Positions 7,001 through 12,908 of a stretch of DNA of 12,908 nt are shown in pieces. The first letter of the stretch is position 1; each line of letters opens with the position of its first letter. A program made the translations under genes and the position numbers. This DNA is from JAXGTD01 sp040775095 (GTDB lineage Bacteria > Pseudomonadota > Gammaproteobacteria > Chromatiales > Chromatiaceae): the NCBI GenBank assembly GCA_040775095.1, contig JAXGTD010000123.1:1-12908 (forward strand), written 5' to 3'. The notes beneath the pieces are model-generated. The model was not told the DNA's origin. It ran no database searches and saw only the letters and a list, made by a program, of their open reading frames with translations.

Positions 7001-7118
7001 AGGCGCGCCCATCGCCTTCGTCGGTGATGAGGTCCGAGAGGTTCTCGATGGCCTCGGTCATCCGGTAGTCGTTGACCATCGGATGGATCTGGCAGGCGTC
7101 ACGAACGGTTCCAAGCAC
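4011..7118 (-). CDS. DUF499 P-loop ATPase of Hma-type defence system, 1035 aa
   Basis: Large predicted ATPase of the DUF499 family, the ATPase component that accompanies DUF1156 methylases and a helicase in Hma-type anti-phage systems. Seen: Walker A AQAMGGGKTHMM at about residues 72-83, Walker B TLILLDELPPYL at about 167-178, a following arginine/asparagine-rich ATPase core, QPDGRTPPEAIRNFYEFQ in the middle, and a C-terminal region with a chitobiase-like RYSLDGTNPKEG segment (about residues 868-880). The length is normal for the family and nothing is broken. The start is GTG at 7118, preceded by GAGGGG at a good distance; an ATG slightly upstream is in another frame. It is the first large gene of the minus-strand operon, 117 bases after the small RHH gene. 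How it uses ATP in defence (DNA translocation or remodelling) is not known to me. Confidence 0.9.
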   Translation of the reverse strand: MLGTVRDACQIHPMVNDYRMTEAIENLSDLITDEGDGRAFFARNYVTAGMDALFREGLLRLAGKSDQAAFELAQAMGGGKTHMMTAFGLLARHPHLRAEVLPPELAERLDFGPARIAAFNGRNDPDHYIWGEIAGQLGQAERIRPHWVDGPRGVDEAKWLEIIGETPTLILLDELPPYLLNATTRAVGKGSLADVVTYSLSNLLTAAIRLPRCCVVIANLAGSYDAQTKDLARVMSNLQQESRRQAQTITPVQLAGNEIYQILKKRLFTELPGASIVDSVAEAFAEQVKAAEDGGYITARAMEEVAEEVRETYPFHPSFKNLVALFKENEGFRQTRGLMQFTARLLRSVWNRDANDVFLIGTQHLDLNDTEVRDEIQRVNPALLPAVVNDIADHGNARAEEIDGDLGGDAAAQVAKLVLSASLSRSVGAHSGLTQAEIIEYLAAPNRKADEFLAGLERLRDRAWYLHREGELFYFKETENLGRRIERDARQVPAPKLEQALINRLTGLFKAQSKSRAAYQEVQIMPRLDDVKLSGSRILLVVQPDGRTPPEAIRNFYEFQQEKNNVLILSGNDSHLANEVEARLRELYAIEKIHSVLKPGDTLYDEARDKLEELEERFTKAVSGAYNRLFFPGGEGELVMATIDNGLSFGDGEHAAESQIERLLASGRCDNKLALDMPGELPSYWAMAETYLWPASDRRVPWRDLLMRAKTDPTWPWLPGARGLEVLRDEALKQGRWRQHADGQIEKGPFPAEKTSVNVIALGTSRDTGETTLSLTPRNAGDSPRVYVLKTNAVSEQDEQVQDLEDYRTTEATLYFIAVDSSGQYETGEPTRWTADLTIRHELHKIADGRRLELRCTPAAELRYSLDGTNPKEGTRYSEPFAVPHHACTLLVAAKAGEVEKAARIQIPADGDERVIIDDAKPARIPESKRIAIDNTDKVFGIVNSFGDRADILLRGVTIVIGEGEHGVQIRFNERALTPAAIETAIRGVREAIGDERAGVQVTVRGGIDFGDGFSLKQFAEMAGVRLSAGDVVQD

Positions 7119-7235
7119 GGCGCTCCCCTCGCTCCATTGGCGTGTGCAGCAGGCACGTCCGATGAACGTGCGTCACGATTGCCTGGGACGGTGCGCCGGC
7201 TCGGCGCCGCTCCCTGGGCCTTGTCTGTGTTGTCG

Positions 7236-7433
7236 TCAGTCGGCCGGCGTGGATGCCGGAACGCGCTCGCGCCTTGGACTTGGCGAGACGTCGGCGGTCT
7301 CCACCCGGCAGCGAATCATCACCGCCAGCCGGTTGGCAAGGCCGCGCTGCTGCCGCGCTGCCGCCGCACGCAAGTGCCCCTTGGCCTCCAGCGCGAGGCG
7401 CAGCGTCAGGGTTTGCGTCTTGGTGGTTGCCAT
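7236..7433 (-). CDS. Small ribbon-helix-helix-like protein, 65 aa
   Basis: Likely DNA-binding protein of the Arc/CopG ribbon-helix-helix type: MATTKTQTLTLRLALEAKGH (strand and turn), then LRAAAARQQRGLANRLAVMI, the pattern of small RHH proteins whose second helix carries a SLANMIEVMIR-like motif. The tail is Pro/Arg-rich. The start is ATG at 7433; the longer open frame to 7601 is not family-like. No strong ribosome-binding site is visible. It lies upstream of the DUF499 gene on the same strand, which suggests it is the autoregulator of the defence operon, or an orphan antitoxin. The palindrome at 7480-7494 is a candidate target. Confidence 0.6.
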   Translation of the reverse strand: MATTKTQTLTLRLALEAKGHLRAAAARQQRGLANRLAVMIRCRVETADVSPSPRRERVPASTPAD

Positions 7434-7479
7434 TTGGATCTGCCGGCGGTGAGGAACGCGGGTTGTGGCTTGTTTGTCA

Positions 7480-7494
7480 GTGTACCGCATACAC
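7480..7494. promoter_or_regulatory. GTGTA-N5-TACAC palindrome, possible RHH operator
   Basis: Read on the minus strand this is GTGTATGCGGTACAC, followed at once by TGACA and lying 47 bases upstream of the RHH start codon. A further GTGTAG half-site lies 16 bases upstream of it at the same orientation (7508-7503). Overlap with a TACACT -10-like box is visible, but no convincing -35 was found. The role as an operator is inferred from position. Confidence 0.35.
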
Positions 7495-7718
7495 CCTGGT
7501 CGTCTACACGGGCAGTGGCCGGTGTGACGGGGATCACCTAGGGAGGCGCCGAGCGCACCTGGCGCTGTGCGACGCGCGAGGCGTGCCATTTTCAAGCGCA
7601 TGGAGCACTCGAAAATGCCTTGCCTGAGTTGCCCAGCCCTGGCCTGTCGACACCCCCTCCCGGCGCCTGGCGCAAACCTCTATTTTCGACGGTTTGGGCC
7701 AAGACCCCCAAACGGCAC

Positions 7719-7746
7719 TTGACCCGCGCCCATCGAACGCAATCAT
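7719..7746 (+). promoter_or_regulatory. Putative promoter of the tandem uvrA gene
   Basis: TTGACC (7719-7724), 16 bases, then AATCAT (7741-7746) resemble sigma70 boxes (5/6 and 4/6). This would give a leader of about 58 bases before the ATG at 7811. The GTTTGGG/CCCAAAC inverted repeat ends six bases before the -35. Weak evidence, based on motif and position only. Confidence 0.3.
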
Positions 7747-7810
7747 GGGGGGCCGAACCCTCCTTGTTGCGCCACGTCGGTGCGGCCTGTATCGAGCCCC
7801 AAGCCAATCA

Positions 7811-10800
7811 ATGAACAACCGTCCCGAGCGTATCCGTCTGCGTGGGCTGCGGCAGCACAACCTGAAGGGCCTGGATCTTGACCTACCGCTGGGCGAGCTG
7901 ATCGTCTTGACCGGGGTCTCGGGGTCTGGCAAGTCCTCGCTGGCCTTCGATACCGTTTACGCCGAGGGCCAGCGACGTTATGTCGAGACCTTCTCGCCCT
8001 ATGCGCGGCAGTTCCTCGACCGCATGGACCGACCACAGGCGGATCGCATCGACGGCATTCCACCGGCCATCGCCATCGACCAGACCAATCCGGTGCGCAC
8101 GTCGCGCTCGACGGTGGGTACGATGACAGGACTCAACGATCATCTGAAACTGCTGTTCGCCCGCGCCGCGCGGCTGTTCTGCCACGGCTGCGGTCGCGAG
8201 GTGCGCCGCGATACCCCGGAGAGCATCTGGGGGGCGCTGCGAAACCGGACCAAGGGACATCCCGACGGCGGCGATTCGGCGCCGCGGGCGTTGATCTGCT
8301 TCGAGGCGGCGGTGCCCGAGTCGATGGGCGTTGAGCAAGTGAAGGACTTGCTGAGGCAGCAGGGCTATGTGCGCTACTTAAACGAGGATCCCCGCGGCAT
8401 CGAGGTCATTCAGGACCGGCTGCGTCTGGAGGTGCGGAACCAGGGCCGCGCCGTCGAGGCGCTGGAGGCCGCGCTGGCCCGCGGTCAAGGCCGACTGGCG
8501 GTCTATCCCCTGGACGAGGCGCTCAACCCGGGTGAGCCCTGGCGCTTCTCCGCGGACCTGCACTGCCCGGATTGCGACATCCACTACCGCGACCCGACAC
8601 CGAACCTCTTTTCATTCAACTCACCGGTCGGGGCCTGCGGCAGTTGTCGCGGCTTCGGCCGGAGCATCGGCATCGACTGGGCGCTCGTCGTACCCGACAC
8701 GTCGAAGTCGCTCCTCGACGGCGCCATCCGGCCAATTCAGTCCGACAGCTACTCAGAGGTACAGGAAGATCTGATCGGCTTCGCCCACCGCCGCGGCGTG
8801 CCCACCGACGTGCCCTGGCGCGACCTCGGGGAGGCCGATCGCGCCTGGGTACTGGAGGGCGAGGGGGAACGCGACCAGCGCGTCTGGTATGGCATACGCC
8901 GGTTCTTCAGCTGGTTGGAGGGGCGCAGCTACAAGATGCACGTGCGGGTGCTGCTGTCGCGGTACCGCAGTTACGACACCTGCACGGCCTGCAATGGGGC
9001 CAGGCTAAAGGATGAGGCGCTGGACTGGCGGGTCGGCGACCATCGGCTGGCAGACGCGGCATTGGAGCGGGCCCTGCGTTTCCGTCACGCCCGCGCGACC
9101 ATGCCGGATCTGGCCTGGCTGGGGCTGCCGGGCCTCGGCGTCCACGATCTGATGCGGCTGCCCATCGACCGCTGCCGCACGTTCTTCGACACCCTGACCC
9201 TGCCGGGGGCCATGGACCAGGCGATGGAGCTGCTGCTCTCCGGCATCCGCGCGCGGCTGCACTATCTGGTCGAGGTCGGGCTCGGCTACCTGACGCTGGA
9301 TCGGCAGTCGCGCACCCTCTCCGGTGGCGAGGTGCAGCGCATCAATCTCACCACCGCGCTCGGCACCTCCCTGGTGAACACGCTGTTCGTGCTCGACGAG
9401 CCAAGCATTGGCCTGCATCCGCGTGACATCGACCGGGTGGTCGGGATCCTGCAACGGCTGCGCGATCAGGGCAACTCGCTGCTGGTGGTCGAGCATGATC
9501 CACAGGTGATCCGCGCGGCCGACCGTATCTTCGACATCGGCCCCGGCCCTGGGGAACGCGGGGGCGAGCTGGTATTTCAGGGCTCGCCGGCGCAGCTGAT
9601 CGCCGCCGAGGGCTCTCTGACCGGCGATTTTCTGTCTGGGCGGCGGGGCGTCGCGGAGCCGAGACCGCCGCGGCTGCCGAACCCCGGCGAGCCAATGCTG
9701 CGGCTATCCAATGTCCGTGCACACAACCTCCGGGGCGTCGATGTCACGATCCCGCTCAACCGACTCGTGGTCGTGACCGGCGTGTCCGGGTCCGGCAAGT
9801 CGACCCTGGTGCAGGACGTGTTGTTCAACCATCTGGCCAAGGCCAAGGGCCACCCGGAGGGCCCCCCTGGCGCCTGTGATGCCATCGACGGCGGCCACCT
9901 GATCGGCGATGTGGTGATGCTCGACCAGTCGCCGATCGGGCGCACGTCACGCTCCAATCCGGCCAGCTTCGTCGGCGCGCTGGGCCCCATCCGCAAGCTC
10001 TTTGCCGCCGCACCGCTGGCCCAGGAGCGCGGCTACAAGCCCGGCCACTTCAGTTTCAACTCGGGTCCTGGACGCTGTCCGACCTGCGCGGGCTCCGGCT
10101 TCGAGCATGTGGAGATGCAGTTCTTGTCAGACGTGTATCTACGCTGCCCTGACTGCAACGGGCGGCGCTACCGGGCGTCGCTGCTGGAGGTCAGACTCGC
10201 GAACGAGCAGAATCCCAACGGCGTGAGCATCGCAGACGTGCTGGAGATGACCGTGGCCGAGGCGCTGCGTGCCTTTGCCGGGAAGGCAGAGGTCAGCCGG
10301 GCGCTGCAGCCGCTGTGCGACGTCGGGCTCGAGTACCTGCGCCTGGGCCAACCGGTGCCGACCCTCTCCGGCGGAGAGGCGCAGCGACTGAAGCTGGCCG
10401 GCCGCCTCGCCGAATCGCGCCGCCGCAAGAACGGCGGTCTGTTGTTTCTGCTCGACGAACCCACCACGGGGCTTCATTTCGCCGATATCAGCGTGCTGCT
10501 GGGGGCCTTCCACAAGCTGATCGCCGCGGGCCACTCGCTGCTTGTGATCGAGCACAACCTCGATGTCATCCAGGCCGCGGACTGGCTCATCGACATGGGT
10601 CCCGAAGGGGGCGATGGCGGCGGCGAGATCGTCTGCCGCGGGACGCCGGCGCAGGTCGCCGGGCATGCGACCAGCCACACCGGGCGTGTGCTCCGTGAGG
10701 ATGCGGCACGCCGCGAGTCGCGGCGGGTCCGCTCGCATCGTGACCAGGCCGGTGCGCGGGATGAGATCGCAGAGTCCGCCGGCAGCCTTGCATCGAACGC

Positions 10801-12908
10801 GGAGGCCAAGCGCCGCAAGGCCCTCTCTCCGTCCCCCACCGCGCCGCCACCGCCTTGCGCGTCGCGCCCCGCCACGTCCAACGCGATCTCGATCCGGCAT
10901 GCCCGCGAGCACAACCTGAAGGATCTGACCCTGGAGATCCCGCGGGATCAATTCGTCGTGATCACCGGCGTGTCTGGCAGTGGCAAGAGCACACTCGCGT
11001 TCGATATCCTGTTCGCGGAGGGTCAGAGGCGATACCTGGAGTCGCTGAACACCTATGCGCGGCAGTTTGTCCAGCCGGCGGCCCGGGCCGACGTGGATGC
11101 CATCTTCGGCATCCCCCCAACAATTGCCATCGAGCAGCGCACCAGTCGCGGTGGGCTCAAGAGCACCGTCGGCACCCTGACCGAGGTGCACCATTTTCTG
11201 CGCCTGCTCTATGTGAAGCTCGGCGTGCAATGGTGCCCCGACTGCGGTGTGCCAATCGAGCCGCAACACAGGGAGGGGATCCTTGCGCGTCTGCGGGCCG
11301 AGCACGACGGCCAGCGCGTCCTGTTGCTGGCACCTCTGGTGATCGCGCGCAAGGGAGTCTACAACGAGCTCGCCGCCTGGGCCGCTCGCAAGGGCCACCC
11401 GCTGCTCGATGTCGACGGCGAGCCGACGCCGACCAATCCCTGGCCGCCACTGGATCGGTTTCGCGAGCACAACATCGATCTGCCCGTCGGGGAGGTGAGC
11501 CTATGCGCAGACCAGGAACCGGCGCTGCGCGGATTGCTCGACCAGGCGCTGGAGCTCGGCAAGGGGCTCGTTCGGATCAGGACCCTCGCCCGAGGGTCGG
11601 GAGCCGCTCACGGCCCCAGCATGACCTACTCCACGCGTCGCACCTGTCCGAGCTGCGGAAACGGTTTCGAGGAACCAGACCCGCGGCTGTTTTCGTACAA
11701 CTCGAAACACGGCTGGTGCCCGGGTTGCTATGGCACGGGGCGCTCGCTCGCCGGCTTCGACGAGGAGCAGACGGGCGACGAGGGACAATGGGTCGACATC
11801 GGTGAGGCGGCCCCCTGTCCGGCGTGCAATGGTCAACGACTTCGACCGGAGGCGCTGGCGGTACGCTTCCACGATCGATCCATCGCCGCACTCTCGGCGT
11901 TGAGCGTCCGCGAGGCCCGGACGCTGCTCAACGGACTGGTGCTGTCTGAGCGCGAGGCCGTCATCGGCCGCGACCTGCTCGCCGAGGTGCGCGGGCGACT
12001 CGACTTCCTGGAAAGGGTCGGTCTGGGCTACCTGAGCCTCGACCGCGCGGCGCCGACGCTGTCTGGCGGCGAGGCGCAGCGTATCCGCCTCGCCGCCCAG
12101 CTCGGGTCCAACCTGCGTGGGGTCTGCTACGTGCTCGACGAGCCCAGCATCGGCCTGCACGCCCGCGACAACGCAATGCTGCTGGATACGTTGGAAGGAC
12201 TGCGCGACAAGGGCAACAGCCTGTTGGTCGTCGAGCACGACGAGCAGACCATGCACCGGGCCGAGCAGATCATCGACCTCGGTCCCGGTGCCGGGATCCA
12301 TGGCGGCCGCATAGTCGCCCGCGGCACCGCGGCGGAGCTCGCGGCCGATCCGGCCTCCGTGACCGGGCACTTCCTGGCGCGTTGCGGGCTTGTGTCAGCA
12401 TTCTCCGCCCGCCCCTGCGCCAATACGGGGTGGTTGCGCATCCGCGGCGCCCGGCTACACAACCTACAGAATCTGGATCTGGCGCTGCCGCTGGGGCGCC
12501 TGGTCTGCGTGACCGGCGTCTCGGGCTCCGGAAAGTCGACACTGGTGCGCGATCTGATCGCCAGATCGCTGCGCCGCCTACTCGCCCCCGAGCGCCAACG
12601 CGGCGGGCAGGCCCACAAGAGCGAGCTGACGGGCTGCGTTGGACTCACCGGCTGGCAGACCCTGACGCGCGTGCTGGAGGTAGACCAGACCCCCATCGGC
12701 AAGACCCCCCGCTCCTGCCCGGCGACCTATATCGGCTTTTGGGACCGCATCCGGCGGCTGTTCGCGGCCACCACCGAGGCACGTATGTTGGGCTGGGGGG
12801 CGGGGCGTTTCTCGTTCAATACCAAGGGTGGTCGTTGCGAGACCTGCGAAGGACAGGGCATGCAGCGACTGGAGATGAGCTTTCTGCCGGACGTCTACGG
12901 GCCCTGCG
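7811..12908 (+). CDS. uvrA: Tandem (double) UvrA-like excinuclease ATPase, right end outside the window
   Basis: One uninterrupted frame of 1,699 codons encodes two UvrA units head to tail; roughly 200 more residues would complete the second. Unit 1 (residues 1-962): Walker A TGVSGSGKSS (K41), zinc module 1 C252/C255/C276/C279, CTACNGARL (C391), TLSGGEVQR, FVLDEPSIGLHPRD, second Walker A GVSGSGKST, CPTCAGSG with CPDC zinc module 2, TLSGGEAQR and DEPTTGLHFAD. A charged, Pro-rich linker spans about 963-1025. Unit 2: Walker A GVSGSGKST (K1059), zinc module C1279 to C1303, CPACNGQRL (C1336), TLSGGEAQR, LDEPSIGLHARD, another Walker A, then CETCEGQG at the edge. Both units keep a UvrB-binding-size region. 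Unit 2 has only about 33 residues between zinc module 1 and CPACNG, against about 113 in unit 1, so its insertion domain is mostly lost. Family role: damage recognition with UvrB in nucleotide excision repair; long tandem forms are an accessory class whose role is less clear. ATG at 7811 suits the family N terminus; its SD is weak. Confidence 0.93.
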   Translation, partial: MNNRPERIRLRGLRQHNLKGLDLDLPLGELIVLTGVSGSGKSSLAFDTVYAEGQRRYVETFSPYARQFLDRMDRPQADRIDGIPPAIAIDQTNPVRTSRSTVGTMTGLNDHLKLLFARAARLFCHGCGREVRRDTPESIWGALRNRTKGHPDGGDSAPRALICFEAAVPESMGVEQVKDLLRQQGYVRYLNEDPRGIEVIQDRLRLEVRNQGRAVEALEAALARGQGRLAVYPLDEALNPGEPWRFSADLHCPDCDIHYRDPTPNLFSFNSPVGACGSCRGFGRSIGIDWALVVPDTSKSLLDGAIRPIQSDSYSEVQEDLIGFAHRRGVPTDVPWRDLGEADRAWVLEGEGERDQRVWYGIRRFFSWLEGRSYKMHVRVLLSRYRSYDTCTACNGARLKDEALDWRVGDHRLADAALERALRFRHARATMPDLAWLGLPGLGVHDLMRLPIDRCRTFFDTLTLPGAMDQAMELLLSGIRARLHYLVEVGLGYLTLDRQSRTLSGGEVQRINLTTALGTSLVNTLFVLDEPSIGLHPRDIDRVVGILQRLRDQGNSLLVVEHDPQVIRAADRIFDIGPGPGERGGELVFQGSPAQLIAAEGSLTGDFLSGRRGVAEPRPPRLPNPGEPMLRLSNVRAHNLRGVDVTIPLNRLVVVTGVSGSGKSTLVQDVLFNHLAKAKGHPEGPPGACDAIDGGHLIGDVVMLDQSPIGRTSRSNPASFVGALGPIRKLFAAAPLAQERGYKPGHFSFNSGPGRCPTCAGSGFEHVEMQFLSDVYLRCPDCNGRRYRASLLEVRLANEQNPNGVSIADVLEMTVAEALRAFAGKAEVSRALQPLCDVGLEYLRLGQPVPTLSGGEAQRLKLAGRLAESRRRKNGGLLFLLDEPTTGLHFADISVLLGAFHKLIAAGHSLLVIEHNLDVIQAADWLIDMGPEGGDGGGEIVCRGTPAQVAGHATSHTGRVLREDAARRESRRVRSHRDQAGARDEIAESAGSLASNAEAKRRKALSPSPTAPPPPCASRPATSNAISIRHAREHNLKDLTLEIPRDQFVVITGVSGSGKSTLAFDILFAEGQRRYLESLNTYARQFVQPAARADVDAIFGIPPTIAIEQRTSRGGLKSTVGTLTEVHHFLRLLYVKLGVQWCPDCGVPIEPQHREGILARLRAEHDGQRVLLLAPLVIARKGVYNELAAWAARKGHPLLDVDGEPTPTNPWPPLDRFREHNIDLPVGEVSLCADQEPALRGLLDQALELGKGLVRIRTLARGSGAAHGPSMTYSTRRTCPSCGNGFEEPDPRLFSYNSKHGWCPGCYGTGRSLAGFDEEQTGDEGQWVDIGEAAPCPACNGQRLRPEALAVRFHDRSIAALSALSVREARTLLNGLVLSEREAVIGRDLLAEVRGRLDFLERVGLGYLSLDRAAPTLSGGEAQRIRLAAQLGSNLRGVCYVLDEPSIGLHARDNAMLLDTLEGLRDKGNSLLVVEHDEQTMHRAEQIIDLGPGAGIHGGRIVARGTAAELAADPASVTGHFLARCGLVSAFSARPCANTGWLRIRGARLHNLQNLDLALPLGRLVCVTGVSGSGKSTLVRDLIARSLRRLLAPERQRGGQAHKSELTGCVGLTGWQTLTRVLEVDQTPIGKTPRSCPATYIGFWDRIRRLFAATTEARMLGWGAGRFSFNTKGGRCETCEGQGMQRLEMSFLPDVYGPC

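Larger units (their letters stand above)
7434..7810. other. Divergent intergenic region with inverted repeats
   Basis: No convincing gene in these 377 bases. Besides the palindrome at 7480-7494, there are CATTTTC (7587-7593) with GAAAATG (7611-7617), and GTTTGGG (7692-7698) with CCCAAAC (7707-7713). The latter sits just upstream of the putative uvrA -35 box. Short ORFs on both strands show no family resemblance. No LexA-type SOS box was seen. The region must hold the start signals for both the minus-strand operon and the uvrA-like gene. Confidence 0.6.

Noticed and set aside
7434..7810. LexA/SOS box in front of the tandem uvrA
   Set aside because: No CTGT-N8-ACAG-like palindrome was found on inspection.
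10855..11805. Possible separate start of a second uvrA gene near residue 1026
   Set aside because: The frame is continuous through the linker with no stop, and there is no ribosome-binding site or good start at the junction, so one fused protein is the better reading.
10139..12370. Minus-strand open frames of 443 and 289 codons opposite the tandem uvrA
   Set aside because: They lie antisense to conserved ABC ATPase motifs and resemble no family.

Overview
The window is about two thirds GC over most of its length. It looks like an accessory (defence-island type) segment of a high-GC gammaproteobacterium, most likely of the Chromatiales (purple sulfur bacteria and relatives). That placement is an inference from base composition, gene families and the REP-like 'GGCGGGATGCGCTTCGC' intergenic palindromes. 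No ribosomal or housekeeping marker is present to settle it.

Left 7.4 kb, all on the minus strand and read right to left: a small ribbon-helix-helix (RHH) protein (7433-7236), a DUF499 P-loop ATPase (7118-4011), two REP-like palindromes, a DUF3780 protein (3892-3287), a MNT-type nucleotidyltransferase (3148-2858) overlapped by a 40-codon ORF (2861-2739), four more REP-like units, a VapB/FitA-like RHH antitoxin (2526-2236), a VapC PIN-domain RNase (2239-1802), and a DUF1156 adenine-specific DNA methylase (1805-123, apparently continuing past an in-frame TGA and off the left edge). DUF499 ATPase, DUF3780 and DUF1156 methylase are the hallmark set of the Helicase-Methylase-ATPase (Hma) anti-phage system. 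The helicase is not in the window and would be expected beyond the left edge. Toxin-antitoxin type genes are embedded between the DUF3780 and methylase genes. vapB, vapC and the methylase gene are chained by 4-base stop/start overlaps, and a promoter with an overlapping palindromic operator lies in front of vapB, so methylase expression may be tied to the autoregulated TA promoter.

The methylase ORF carries two anomalies. A TGA interrupts it, yet the same frame stays open and family-like to the window edge, suggesting a nonsense mutation or less likely recoding. Its 3' third is also about 50% GC, against 60-73% in sampled stretches further upstream in the gene, suggesting a mosaic.

A 377-base divergent intergenic region (7434-7810) with several inverted repeats separates the defence operon from a giant plus-strand gene starting at 7811 and open at the right edge (at least 1,699 codons). 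It encodes two complete-looking UvrA units fused head to tail in one frame (four ABC ATPase modules), a long tandem UvrA. The second half keeps the UvrB-binding-size region but has lost most of the insertion domain, so the two halves are not equivalent. This is probably a DNA-damage or DNA-structure sensing ATPase, and its functional link to the defence operon is unknown.
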